DNA of 22,757 nucleotides. Origin: Larix sibirica (taxonomy: Eukaryota; Streptophyta; Pinopsida; Pinales; Pinaceae). Position 1 is the first letter of the stretch, and every line of letters begins with the position of its first letter. The stretch covers positions 1-22,757 of the forward strand of contig NWUY0300023271.1 of assembly GCA_004151065.3 (NCBI GenBank), read 5' to 3'. Made by a program: the position numbers and the translations under genes. The notes below the pieces were generated by a model. That model searched no databases, had not been told where the DNA came from, and saw nothing but the letters and a program-made list of their open reading frames with translations. Positions 1 to 11,344 of this stretch are shown in pieces.

Positions 1-169
1 AAGCATAAATTATTGATTGTGAGGTAATATTTAGTAGCGATATCCTATTGTGATATAAATTTCACACTTGGGTTCTTCCTCGGTGATGATAGGGGAGTTT
101 TTCTTAAGGACCTTTTTAGATCTCAAATGAATATCCTGTAGTTCTACTAGAGTAATCGAATATATAGGA

Positions 170-1363
170 AAGCGTTGTATATTATTATTTGGGTTAGGTA
201 TTGGTTGGGTATGTAGTTGAGTAGGTCTTGGAGTTTGTTGGATAGATGGAAGCTACAACTATTGTGTTTCTGCAACTTGTTGTTGTTGGGCCTGGGCAAG
301 ATATGGTTGTTGTCATGGAGGATATTGTGGCTGTAGTTATTGGAATTGTGAAGGATACTATGGTTGATATGGATGAGAGTAGGAAGGTATATTACCATAA
401 GGAGGTCATCTCCATCCTTGTTTCTAAGGTTGGTTCTGCATATGATCCATAGGCCATGATTGTTAAGGCACAAGGGGATTCCAAAATGGGGGTGTGTATC
501 ATTGGCTAGAAAAATATGGAGAATATTGTTGTGTAGTGTTTGAAGTCATACTTGTTTCTTGAGGATTCCAAGGTATTCTTGGTGTAAGCATGAAGATTTT
601 TTCTATCACTTCATTTTATCCTTTATATACTTCCTTGAGTTCAGGTAAAGAGGGTTAGTTATATGTTGGATGCTTCTTTGCACATATGCCACAAATTTCA
701 ATTTTATTGAGAGGACATCCTCTTACCAGATGTTTCTTTCTACATTCAAATCAAAAGATGGTCAAAGATGCATTCTCCTCTTCTTCCTTTTTTTAAGATG
801 TAAATTATCTAATTGCAAAATAAGAGTACCAAGAATGTCGGTTTTGAAATTCTCTAACAAATTTCCCAATTCATTCCTTATGACCCCACTTGTGGATGAT
901 TTGCAAATTTAGAAAGAGTGTATTTAGATCCCTTACTAGATCTAGCTTGTCCATGATAATACTTCCTACATAACCCACAAATTTACTGAAAATTTAGTTG
1001 AGATACATCACTTGATCCCATCAAATTAAAAAAATAATAGACTCATTTGTCTTATGTCATGTTAACGCAAGTTCGAATTGTGTTTCCTCCCAACCTCATA
1101 AACCAACACAATGATGCATATTTAAGAGTTCCGGGAAAAAATATGAGTTTCCATGCATCATTGGAAGAATCAAATCTATGAAAAAGAATATCAAACTCAA
1201 AAAGGGACGAATCAAGATCTTTTGATACCATTCAATGGAAATGTGGTAAAATTGAGGGAGAAATGTTTTGCATTTGTACCATTGTTGTCAAATCCATAAT
1301 TGTAAATCCAAAGGTTGCACCTCTTTCTTCATTTATGTATACTTCCCCTTCCTCTTTTGCCAT
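170..1363 (-). pseudogene. Decayed Ty3/gypsy-type retrotransposon gag
   Basis: Reading the minus strand from an ATG at 1361-1363 gives MAKEEGEVY, then MDLTTMVQMQ, SKDLDSSLFEFDILF and a segment with FFPGTLKYASLCWFM followed by RLGGNTIRT. This matches the familiar plant retrotransposon gag core (LFPxTLKxxAxxWFMxL), the capsid domain of Ty3/gypsy elements. The frame breaks repeatedly: there is a TGA shortly after PHFH, several TAA/TGA codons after about residue 100, and frameshifts. Further on, a zinc-knuckle-like segment (670-744) and a Pro/Gln/Tyr-rich stretch (about 190-340, reading like PPYGN, PSYSHPYQP, AQAQQQQVAE) follow in the order seen in complete gags. It would package element RNA if intact, but it is clearly dead. 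The start is the first ATG before the conserved core. The family call is from memory of conserved motifs. The rest of the element (pol) would lie beyond the left edge of the window. Confidence 0.72.
670..744 (-). other. Zinc-knuckle-like nucleocapsid segment of the decayed gag
   Basis: The minus strand reads CRKKHLVRGCP, then LNKIEICGICAKKH, followed by PTYN, a stop, and PSLPELKEVYKG. The Cys/His spacing and the CP...CxxC...H pattern resemble the nucleocapsid zinc-binding region downstream of plant gypsy gag cores. A stop replaces the residue before PSLPELK, where this family usually has a Cys. It lies in a different frame from the upstream capsid part, so at least one frameshift separates them. 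Confidence 0.6.
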
Positions 1364-4300
1364 TTTTTTCCTCCAAATAAGTTATAAGCATAACCTGTAG
1401 ATTCGAGTTCTTCGATTGGATTTCTCTCGGCCTCTGACTAACTTCTTGCATGATTGTCCTCTTTGAATTGTGCCACCTTCCAGTGGGTTTGTGCATGAGG
1501 GTGTTCTTACAACCCGGATATGGAGTGGATGGAACTATTATACCTTTTAAAATCCTACCTTTGTCATCTCTAGGACTATTTATATGGTACCAACATCATT
1601 TGGATTTAGTGAAAAAGAGTATTCACTATACTGAATGCACAAGCTCTTACCTCTTGTCTAACCATCCCTAATATGTCAAACCTAAAATGTTATTATTGTA
1701 AGAAATCAAGTGCAATAAAGAAAGAATTTTTAATGCTAGCTCTAAAATAGAGAAACAAAAGCTATAAACACTCTAATCCATTTTATTATTTCTAGACAAT
1801 GATTCCATTTAATTATCGACCAGGGATGTATCCTTGTGAAATGCAAGTACAATATATACACGGGGAGATCATTAACAACTTCTATTTCAATAGAATTAAT
1901 TCAACTATGAAGAAAAATTAACTATATAAGAACTGACTCAAAGGAAAATCAATCAAATGAACAACTATGCTACAAGAATAATTCTAATTTCTTTAAGTTG
2001 TCATCTACTGAATCACAATTTAGAATACCATGTCATAGTATTTCATTTATCTCAAGAAGAGAATGTTCATGTAAAAAAAAATTACGCAATCTTGTTCAAT
2101 GACACTTGGTGCATAGATTTTCTCTACAGTTTTATAAACACACTCATCAATCAAATTCATTAAATATATTATAGGAAATCAAATCATCATGCAATAGGAA
2201 ATAAAAGACAAACAATTAATCAAACCAAACTATTGAGCATAAAATAAACCACTCTAATAATGATAACGCGACAAATACCAATACTTAAGGAGCCCTTCCT
2301 CGCTTGGTCTATGCTGTAGGTATGGTCATAGAACTAAACGAAAATCAACACACCATTTGAATATTAGCATACTTACATTAAAACTCAGAATCGAGTTTAA
2401 CAATACGTAACAATTATGTTCTTGAATTCTCTATGTCTAACTGTGCATCCTCCCCAGATCTCCATTCATCCACATAGATACATACACAAATTGATTATTC
2501 TAGGTATTGGAGACAAGGTTTATATAATAGTTACAATATACAAGGGACAATGCTAGCTAGAATATCGTCAAATCCCATAGCTTCCAAACCTTACAACCAG
2601 TCATAGCTATCTGGACATAATATCTAAACAAAGTTTATATTTATTGAGAACATGGGATATGCAATTACCGATTCAGAAGAAGGGGATCCACATTATACTT
2701 GATTTGACCATTTCCCAAAGAATTCATTAACCACTCCTTTCGTGCTAAGAATTTTATGACAGAATGCATGAAATTCTCCATGTGATCTATCTTCCTATGT
2801 GGAGTTGATATGCCGATGGCATATACAAAAAATGATATTGAAACACCCCTTTTGTAGCATAGGTTGACCTAAGGGTTAACTGCGATCCTTCGATTACCCT
2901 ATTTGATTTGAGATTCGTTTGAGGAACATAGGACCATCTTGGGAGGATTGTGGACACTCTCCAAGTGGTAGATCTTCTTTTGGAATATCGCAACCATGAA
3001 AAAAATCAAAACAATTACATGATCTGGGTAGTTGTTACATGATCTATGATTCTTGTAACAATGGATTAGAATAATGAATTTCAAACCTATTTGCATACCA
3101 AAAGTTAAAAACATGTAAAATATACAACTTTTACCATGGAATCCTCCTTGAGATGCATTCCCTGTAACAATTGTGAATAATGTGGCAAAAATGGATAATA
3201 ATGAGCTATAAAAGGAAGGAAAAAGGTGTGAATAGCAATGGTGAGTGCCAAAATGAGGACCCAACACTAACATATGGTGAAAATTTTCTTGAAGAAGTTG
3301 TGGAGCTAAAATGATTAAATTCTTGTAATCGGCTCAAAAGAGCCACATTGAACAATCAAGTCACAAAAGGTCAACATATCGCAAGTGGGATCTAAATTAG
3401 GGTGGGTAACATAACAACCTCTACCTTGTAGAACTCGAGATAGACATAATTGATAGCTAACTTCAAGACTTGAAATTTACTAAGAGGAAATTACATATGC
3501 TTTGACCTTTTTTCCTAAGACCAAATATGATTTTATCAAGCTTAAAATTGTAACGGTTTGTGTCTATCACATTCATGTCAAATAAAATATTATTTTATTT
3601 GCATATTAAATTGAAATATCATAAATATAGTTATTGAATCTATAAATATGTCCTAATATTTAGCCTTAAGGGTCGACAATACATTATGGATACCTTCCTT
3701 GTGTTTCCTTTATCTAGGATTTATTTATGATATTGGGAGCAAGTGTACATGTTTGGTATTGTACTAAGGCAACTCAATGAATTTCTAATTTAGGTTTTGT
3801 TAGGGCATGAAAAAATCCTAAAATTTTTTGTCACTCATTGCATTTCCAATTAATGTGAAACATGTTAATGGATGCCAAAGAGAATCGCTTAAGTGCATAT
3901 GTATCCTTTGGAATGGGCCGAGGAAAAGGTGCTTAGAAATTAACATGAGGCTCAAAAGGAATAAGAATTCTTGATCATAGGTTAATACAGAGGGTTTTGA
4001 GGTGACATATAGAACGAGTATACAACAACCAAAGCAGATCAACGAGGGAGGCATGTTTCGACTCACAAAAGAGCACAAAATTTAAACTAAAACACACACG
4101 CTGGAGATTCAATACCATTGATATGACATGTCCATAAATTTTGCATTTCATATCATAGAAATAGTTTTGGAAAACCATTTGTATCAATCACCAAAACCAC
4201 TGAGTTGAAGCACCACATGTGAGGTGGAGTAAGGTGACAACTAAGTGATAGGTGGACGAAGGAAAATGTGACAAGTGGCCACGGGACCAACACCTCATCC

Positions 4301-4568
4301 TAATGGAAGTATGGTTCCCATGTGATAATGGAATCCAGTAAAAAGTGACACATGTCCAAGCAATAAATACACAAATTTTCAAATTTCTAAAATAACCACC
4401 AAATGTAATAAACAAGTGATTTCAAAATTTGAGCGAAGAACGACATGTTGAAGCTACAAAGGTGACAAAGAACGCCAAAGCCTACCAATTCTCAACATGT
4501 AAATATGAAATTTTTTCTCCTACCATTTTTTTAAGTTTTTACATGTTATTCATTTCATATAAAGAGAG
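1364..4568. other. Gene-free AT-rich stretch, possibly old LTR and flank
   Basis: I see no supportable gene here. Short open frames on both strands (for example 2899-3273 and 3818-4078, minus) have no recognisable motif and biased hydrophobic composition typical of AT-rich noise. The 5' LTR of the minus-strand gag element should lie just right of 1363. At 1583-1593 the minus strand reads TTGGTACCATA, a weak resemblance to the TGGTATCAGA primer site used by many plant elements, but I cannot place LTR edges. At 4355-4370 an AATAAATA run about 200 bases before the next reading frame could be an old TATA element; this is speculative. Confidence 0.4.
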
Positions 4569-7500
4569 ATGGACACTATGGAAATCCCTCAATTGCCTAA
4601 AACCAATAAGAATTCGAACCCAAATGAATATCACCTTATGGACAGGGATGGGGAAATTTTTGATCTTGTGTTGTCAATTCCAGACCTCTACGAGTCCATT
4701 ATGACTGCACAAGTAACATTTAAAGAAACTCATGATTCCATTCACCTATGGGAATCAAACCTATCCCTAGTTTTTTTTCCCCAAACATGTCATTTCCCTA
4801 AGTTAGTTACCTGGTGTGTTCAAAATTATGCTTGTGAAAAATGTGTTATTATGTTGTTTGATCGATCCATAGTCATATGCTCGATAAATAAAGAATCCAT
4901 TATCCAAATGATAGATATACCCAACAAGACAGACCTTCATATACTATATGAAAATATTTTTGAGACCATTTACCAGTCCCTTATCCAAGAAAACAAAGAA
5001 AAAATTCTAAGTAGTTTTTTGTCCAAAGATGCAACAATCCCAAAAGGACTGCCACCTTATAGAACCAGCATTTTCCCTGACATCTCCAAGAAAGTCATTG
5101 GAATGATGTTTCGATTGTTAGGATGTGACCATTACAGGGAAATATATGAGACCCTCTTAGGATTGATGGCTACTATCTATCCCCCATCAAAAATCCTCAT
5201 GGATAAGTTTGATTATGCCCAATTCATAATAGAAATGATTCGTGATCAATTGATAAATTTTGTTGCAATCAAGTATTCTAGATACTAGTGTTATTTTGTA
5301 TACCTGATCCTATATCATCCAACTATGTCCCTTAAAGATCTTGGACTTAAATAAGGAGATGATTCAAGTACATTAATATTAGTGGTGTAATGGAATCCAA
5401 AAGTCAGGAAGTAATAAGATAATGAAGGATTTGATTATTTTGTAAATATGGTCATGTACATCATTTATACTCTTATACATTATGATCCTCCCCCCCAAAA
5501 AATTTCCCGGGTATAAGAAGTTGATGCAGTTAAGCCAAGATACAAAAAATGGAGACTAGTACCTGTTTGAGGAACAACGTAGATCAAAATATATGGCTTA
5601 GGATTGGAACCTTATCTTTTGCTTGCATTTTTTACTCCTAGATTGTTTTCCTTGGATTATATCAGGCCTTATGACTCTGATTACATTCATTTTGCTAGGC
5701 ATGAGATCCCAATTACCTCCAAATTACCTAAAGAAGCACGACCTTTATTGGTCAAAACAAGGACATCATAGTCCTTAATTGAAAGCATGTTAAATGAGCT
5801 AAATCTTCCAAAAGGGAAAAAATGGATATATGACCCTCACAAGGTAATTTTAGATAGGAGGTAGAAGGAAAAATTGGCTGAGTATGTGCATCAACCAAAT
5901 GAACAGTTTCTAAAAGATGCAAATTTAGAGAGTTGGGAATAGGTCAAGCATGTTCTAAAAGCAGATTATACACAACAGTCAAAGGTGTCACAACAATAGG
6001 TTATTCAGAGTCCTAAAAAACAAGAAATAGAAGTCAAAAGAGCATGAGAATAAGTTCACTCATATATGGATGTGGATGAACATATAAAAGATTAGGCCAA
6101 TAGTTAGAATAACAAAATCAATTTGCAAGGGGGGATAGTTGAGTATAAAAGGTCAATATGCCACATTAAGTGAGCATATCATTACTATTGAGCATTTTCC
6201 TTGAGTATCTCAACCTCAAGTTGAAACACAATAATACCCTTCTAAATAGGAGACTTCCCAATCAATTCCTATCTTGGTCTCTCGTTACCCACAAATTAAA
6301 AATCAGAATGTACAAGCAAAAAGATATTTATATCCTCAGAGTTGGAACATAGGGGAAGAGAAAGGTAGGCTATTTTTTACTCTAGCTGATAAAGAAGGAA
6401 CCTTCAAAATAAATTAAAATAGAAAAAGGTGGAAAATAAAGATAAATAGTTGAAAATAAGAGAGCTTGAGTAAAAGGTGGTTGAATTAGGTGTGGATCCA
6501 AATAATCCAACAACTATATAGTCAATGATCAAGGAAAAAGACACAGATTCAAGTTTTGATCAATAAGCTCAAGGTCCCTAATACTGAACATGTACAAACT
6601 CTTGAGCTGATAACAATACAAGAAGAAAACGAGAAAAGGAAAATGCAAGATTATAAGGAAAAATTGGAACAATCCCAATAGGATAATGTAGGTTAGTGAT
6701 GGAAAACACTAATTTTTTAGCATTCAGGACCACCATATCACCATCTTGCCAAGTGGACCCCGCTAATAACCTAGCTAAGGTCTTGAAAGATTTAAATCTC
6801 AAGAAATTTTTGATGGGCACTTTAAGGAATACTTTTCAGAAAAAAAAGATGAGGAAATTCTTATATTGCAGGATACATGCAAGAACAAAGAAGATATCAT
6901 CGCATAGTTACATGCATCCAAGGCCAAGTTGTAGAAAGAAGTGGATCAATATTCTAAAAGGTTGGTTGGAAAAACACCATTGAAAGGAGAAAAACACTTG
7001 TTATGGGATTAGATGACAGTGGAGATGACCAAGTATTGGAATTATTTTGTTTTTGTTCAATATGAATACCTCTTATCTAGCACTTCTATGAAAGATATAA
7101 AAAGAACGTGGAATAAACTAGAAAACACACCAGAGATAACAAATAATGTGATAAATTTTCTAAATACAAAAAACTAGAGAAGAATTAGGAGTGATAGGGG
7201 TGGTGGATATAACAAACACCATAATGGAGGAAAATAAAGTGATTACCAAAAGAGTCTTAGTCCTAAAGGCCTATTCAAGTGCAAATCAACTTTTGAGAGA
7301 TGTGGCATCCTTTAAATCTATTTTTTCAAATGTAATTGATCAAGGGATTCCCTACATGTGGGATGGAGATGGGGATTTATACCCAAAATAAGATTACAAT
7401 AGCATGATGGTTCAACGACAGAATAATGAAACAAAATTGGTAGAAATGAAGGGATCGCTGAAAGGGAAAGTGGTTGTGGTTAAATTATCTATTGATTTTG

Positions 7501-8030
7501 AACTACCTATTCACATTAAGGTAATATTTAAGAATATTCGCCCTCCTTAAGAGAAATATACAAAGTTAGATATGGACATCACAAATATAAAAGGTCATCG
7601 CTACCCTATCGGAAAGGCATGGAAAAAAATTTCCAAATATTTAGTATTATCCTCAATAGCGCAAGGGGCATCCTTGTCTCAGCATGCTCACTAGAGATAG
7701 TCACAAGCAATTCACTAGAGATGTTCGGACTCGTGCACAAATTGAAGACGCCATGCATAAACATGCATAGAATATAGATATCCCATGTTATTTATAGAAA
7801 TAAGAGCTTCAATAGAAGGATCAATGTTCAATTCATTGATTCCAAGAAGAAAAACAAGTATATGAAGAATAAGGAGCTCGAAAAATAAGGATCGATTTTT
7901 TTTGAGAAAGTGTAACTTTCTCTCAAGGTCAAGGATCAAGTAGAGTACCCTAGGACTCAAAAACAATATATATTGATACTGTAGATTCATTAAGATACAT
8001 ATATTCATGTTGTATCAGTATATGAACTCC
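4569..8030 (+). pseudogene. Long decayed ORF of a plant repeat-encoded protein family, first 239 codons intact
   Basis: An intact 239-codon frame (4569-5288) begins MDTMEIPQLPKTNKN and has segments such as HLWESNLSLVFFPQTC, YPPSKILMDKFDYAQFI and RDQLINFVAIKYSRY. After the TAG at 5286 the same frame continues with only stop codons, reading GLEPYLLLAFFTPRLFSLDY at about 5600 and LPKGKKWIYDPHKV near 5810. After about 6140 it needs frame shifts: a Gln/Pro-rich part (6140-6410), a Lys/Glu/Gln coiled-coil-like part (6541-6680), then LVGKTPLKGEKHLLWD (about 6960-7010). It is back in the original frame by 7191, with QGIPYMWDGDGDLYPK and NIKGHRYPIGKAW up to 7694. A shifted tail, DVRTRAQIEDAMHKHA onward, can be followed to about 8000. 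Most stops sit where Gln or Trp would fit. I recall similar proteins from gymnosperm repeats, and the N-terminal half recalls the 'putative plant transposon protein' domain, but no enzyme motif is visible. Function is unknown. It is probably an accessory ORF of a mobile element. Confidence 0.6.
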
Positions 8031-8034
8031 TAAA

Positions 8035-8615
8035 GTTTATGTTACTCCTTTTTTATTTCAAAACCCCCTTCAAAACTATATAATCCATGAGGAAACAATT
8101 CATGTTATGATAATGGTGCATGTGTTGTGGTATTTTATACAAAAAATGGATTTCATGTCTAACTGACCCATTTTCTTATTTGATCTTTTATGTATATGAA
8201 TATTGTTGTGAAGTATTCATAGGTTCTTTATTAAATAAGATATCATTTCCTTATGTTTTAATTTCATTCATGCTCGGATATATTGTGTTAATTGTTGAAT
8301 TCTATCCGCTCAGTACATTACTTATGCTATAATGAGTAGACATGATTTATTCATCCTGAGTACCTTGTTTCATTCCTAAATATTTATATCTTCCATTCCT
8401 CCTTTCAAAACCTAAGTTGCCTGATATAGTAGAAGAAATTCCTTATGGGTTGATAATACTATAAGTATCCTTTGTTTCATTTGTCCTAAGTGTTTGCAAC
8501 AATTGAGAGATATCGTAGATTTATGCTCCTTAAACAAAAGTCTTAAAATTCATACAAATTTTTATTTTTTAAGCCTTGGAATAATTCCCTAGCTAAGAAC
8601 ATCTCAAGGGATAAC
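8035..8615 (+). mobile_element. Probable LTR remnant upstream of a primer-binding site
   Basis: The stretch ends GGGATAACA at 8607-8615, directly before TCTTTTTGG and the worn primer site at 8623. That is the layout of the 3' edge of a 5' LTR. It contains a TATA-like TATATAAT near 8078. I cannot find the left edge or a second copy of this LTR in the window, so the extent is inferred from the end of readable coding on the left and the primer site on the right. Confidence 0.3.
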
Positions 8616-8622
8616 ATCTTTT

Positions 8623-8640
8623 TGGAGTCATTGTCAGGGA
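8623..8640 (+). other. Worn retrotransposon primer-binding site
   Basis: The sequence TGGAGTCATTGTCAGGGA differs at five positions from TGGCGCCGTTGCCGGGGA, the tRNA-complementary leader common in plant Ty3/gypsy elements of the Athila/Tat type. Four of the five differences are C-to-T or G-to-A, as expected from methylated-cytosine decay. It is followed by a short leader and a gag-like N-terminus, which supports the reading. Confidence 0.55.
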
Positions 8641-8660
8641 CGAAGAAGTGAACATTTTCC

Positions 8661-9054
8661 ATGGGAAATAACACCAACATATATGCCTCGTGCTAGTGAA
8701 CAAGGAGCAATTGGATATCAAATTCACTTGGAGACTCCACTACTAAAAACCTAGCATCAGGAAGAATACATACCGGGGCTAACCCAAATCCTAAGGAGAC
8801 TCAAGTGCAGTTCCATCATGAAAGACTAGTTACATCAAGAAATATCCGTGAAAGGGGAGCCTCGTCATCATATGGTAATCCTCATACTAAAGTTGTGTTG
8901 TCCAAAAGATCAATTTGATATTTATGCAACTCATGTTAAAACTCATGTTAAAAAGACAAATCCTCCCTCTGATAGTTATAAAGAACCATTGATTGAATTC
9001 CAAAATTCTCCTTTAACTTTCCCTCTAGATCTAAAAATCATAGATTTTCCATAG
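8661..9054 (+). pseudogene. Gag N-terminal fragment of a plus-strand gypsy-type element
   Basis: Downstream of the primer site one frame reads PRASEQGAIGYQIHLETP. A second gives ASGRIHTGANPNPKETQVQF and RGASSSYGNPHTKVVL. A third gives PKDQFDIYATHVKTHV and EPLIEFQNSPLTFPLDLK. Together they make a continuous protein with at least two frameshifts and a few stops. Position right after the primer site indicates the gag start. Start codon choice is uncertain (ATG at 8661 or 8683). The fragment is interrupted just after 9054, where the minus-strand LTR begins, so later insertion of another element probably cut it. Confidence 0.45.
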
Positions 9055-9069
9055 ATCACTACTCACTCT

Positions 9070-10328
9070 GTAAACCTCATATCCCAACTTGTACTTAAGT
9101 CTCAATAATATGCATGCATATACCAAAACCCAACTTCTCAATCCCTAGAGAAATTATTAGTAGTACAATTACTTATAACTTGAAGCACATGAAATCTATC
9201 TACAACTCAACAAATATAGCAATCATACATAAACAATAGGACACAATGTTTTCAGTCAAAGACACTGGAAAAACCCTTGTGGAAAAACCAATGAGAGATG
9301 GAATCAACTTTTATAATTTGAAGCAATTATAATTGGTACAATAGAGTAATCCAACAAGAACTTATCTCTTATCCACACAAGCTCTAAGTTTGATCTAATG
9401 GAATATTGGGTGATGCACTCCTCTAGCTGATTGTGCCCTTTACTTTGCATGAATGCACCCCCTCAACTGACTACGACCCTATTCTATGATTATATTTGTC
9501 TCTAAACTATTAACTGATTAGGGCCTCTTGATCACTATCTTGGTGATTCCTACTCTTAGATATGGATAGCTCTATCTCAAAGCTCACCCTCCTCAATGAA
9601 ATGCACCCCTCTTCTCAGGAAATGCGACCCTCTCTAAATGATCAAAATATGATCTCACAACAAACAGATACAATTTGTCTCAGAAGTTGACTTTGCCTCT
9701 AGTGGATCCAACCTCAACACTAGATGAATAGGGCTAGATCTCCACCCAGATCTGCACCCCTCTCTCCCTCTGGAAGTGCACCCCTCTCCTCAGTATTGCG
9801 CCCTAGCTCAATCTCTGAACTCTCTTTGTGCAGATGAACTCACTACCTAGTAACAATGCTCTTCAGTGCCTCATATCAAGTGTGCATTGATCTCTCTTAG
9901 ATCTACCCACTCTCTCACTCATAAAATGTACCCCTCCTCTCAAGGACACGCTCCTCTGCATGCACTGATTTTACCTCTCTCTCTCTTCAATATCTAGAGA
10001 AAATAGTGATTAACATTTTCCCTTATCCCCTTGCCTCCTTTTATCAACTCACATCCTGATTAGGGTTTCCAAAACCCCAATATGAGTGAATGCAAAAATA
10101 TCGCTTTTGCATGCAGAATACACTATGCATTAAAAAATATCACATGCAAACTTTTGCATGCACAAGGAAAAAGTCATTGAAAACTCTACATGTCTTCACC
10201 ACTATATCCATGATACCTGGTAGAGTGTATGTTACCCTCTACCCTATCCTAATTCCTATACTGATTATGTACCTTCATGATAGGCATCACCACATCAAGG
10301 ACATCCCAAGATACACATATCTCTAACA
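9070..10328 (-). mobile_element. Probable 3' LTR of a minus-strand retrotransposon
   Basis: On the minus strand this begins TGTTAGAG directly after a polypurine tract, and may end TTTACA at 9070, giving TG...CA termini and about 1.26 kb. Near its 3' part (9250-9300) the minus strand contains GGTTTTTCCACAAGGGTTTT, the doubled 'GGGTTTTCCAC' motif found in the R/U5 part of many plant Ty1/copia LTRs. A TATA-like GATAAAAGG lies near 10037-10046 (minus). Inside are several loosely repeated TGCACCCCTCT motifs (plus-strand reading). The right edge at 10328 is well supported by the tract; the left edge is a guess. No second LTR copy is in the window. Confidence 0.5.
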
Positions 10329-10517
10329 CTCCCCCTTATCAAGGGAAGTCCTGGAAATACCTGGATCCATAAAATCCCCCACTGTTGCAACTTCTCGCTC
10401 TGAAATAGCTTCCACTGCTACACTCTAATCTGATAACTCATGACCTACCTCCATCAATGTTGTCTCGAGAAAAGCCTCTCACTCTCTCTTTTCCTCTGAC
10501 ACTGAACCTTGTTCCAT
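10323..10517 (-). pseudogene. 3' end of a retrotransposon polyprotein frame
   Basis: The minus frame from an ATG at 10515-10517 reads MEQGSVSEEKRE, a stop, EAFLETTLMEVGHELSD, a stop, SVAVEAISEREVATVGDF, then MDPGISRTSLDKGEC and the terminal TAG. The frame passes through the polypurine tract and stops four bases into the LTR, a common arrangement for plant elements. The two internal stops could each be a decayed Gln, Arg or Trp. No catalytic motif is visible in this tail, so which polyprotein it belongs to is unresolved. Confidence 0.45.
10329..10340 (-). other. Polypurine tract next to the LTR
   Basis: The minus strand reads GATAAGGGGGAG immediately before TGTTAGAG. A G-rich purine run directly before a TG LTR terminus is the classical plus-strand DNA priming site of LTR retrotransposons. 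The last codons of the adjacent reading frame run through it. Confidence 0.6.
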
Positions 10518-10625
10518 AATCCTTCTGAAACTCTACTCAAAACTCCCTCTGAAGATGATCAACAGTGGATCCACTGGCCTGTTCCTCACCCTCCTGCTCC
10601 AATATCTCTCATCTCGCTCTTGAGC

Positions 10626-10949
10626 CTAATCCAACTCAATCATCTCATACCATCTCAATGTATGGCTAATATTGGTATGAGCTTCTTGCTCATCCCTATG
10701 ATCTGAGGACTGAAACCTTAGTTCCTCATCAATCTTGTCAGCATCACCCTCTCCATCTATATTAGCCTCATACGAGGACTTTGAAATCCACCTATATGCT
10801 CTTGAAGTGGGATGGCCCCGANCTATTCCTCTCATTTTCATGTCTTTATGATGAATATATGAAATTGTCTCTAATTTCATAGTTAGATCTTTGCTTATAT
10901 GCATATTGATATGGAGAAGGTGTTTTCTTCTTTTTGCAAACCGGTCCAC
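10626..10949 (-). pseudogene. Acidic reading-frame fragment, probably same decayed element
   Basis: A 107-codon minus frame contains RGHPTSRAYRWISKSSYEAN, then DGEGDADKIDEELRFQSSD and HTNISHTLRWYEMIELD before a TAG. Past the stop the frame goes on as AQERDERYWSRRVRNRP. It is acidic and hydrophilic with no motif I recognise. The ambiguous base at 10822 lies inside it, and the translation left of that point (higher coordinates) has a different character, so the frame may join two unrelated pieces. It sits between the integrase remnant and the polyprotein end on the same strand, which is why I group it with the decayed element. Confidence 0.3.
10822..10822. other. Single ambiguous base (N)
   Basis: The only N in the window. 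It may be a base-calling ambiguity or a minimal join between contigs. Interpretation across it (10626-10949) should be cautious. Confidence 0.95.
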
Positions 10950-11344
10950 GATATTGTGATCAAAGGATGGGGCTAGAGTAATTGAAATATATCAAGGAAA
11001 ACCATTAAAGCAAGGTACAACATCTACCTACTTCATTTTTCCATAGCTTGCAAATTGTTGTATGAACTAGATCTAGGAGGATTTTAGTGTCTATTTGTTT
11101 TGTTTTTGTCATAGATTGAACATTTAGAAACTTAGTTTAGTCAATGAGAGGGTTTAACTATCCGTAGCAAGAATTCTCTAACACACCATCCAGTGCACAA
11201 CTTCATAGACCTCTAATTTTTGGGGGGGAAAATATCATGTAGCATGAAAACAAACTCGTGAAGGTGATTCGGCAGGGAGAGTATGAAAATCAAACTCGTG
11301 ACAGGTGAAGTGCAATGTCTCAATTGTTAAGGCTTGAGATAAAA
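10950..11344. other. No gene seen
   Basis: Nothing supportable. It contains a G8 run near 11222-11229 and a loosely repeated phrase, (A)AACAAACTCGTGA / AAATCAAACTCGTGA, near 11249 and 11287. Confidence 0.4.

Noticed and set aside
1583-1593. TTGGTACCATA on the minus strand as primer-binding site for the gag element
   Set aside because: Only 8 of 10 bases match the methionine-tRNA type site and no LTR edge is visible next to it.
1450-1671. 73-codon plus-strand open frame
   Set aside because: No motif; antisense to the leader of the decayed gag; composition fits chance in AT-rich DNA.
2899-3273. 124-codon minus-strand open frame
   Set aside because: Hydrophobic, no domain, no continuation across stops; likely chance.
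4429-4704. 91-codon frame overlapping the start of the long pseudogene
   Set aside because: Overlaps in another frame; the frame from 4569 has the better continuation.
7715-8332. Open frames of 97 (minus) and 70 (plus) codons
   Set aside because: The first is antisense to the readable tail of the long pseudogene; the second is hydrophobic AT-rich noise within the presumed LTR.
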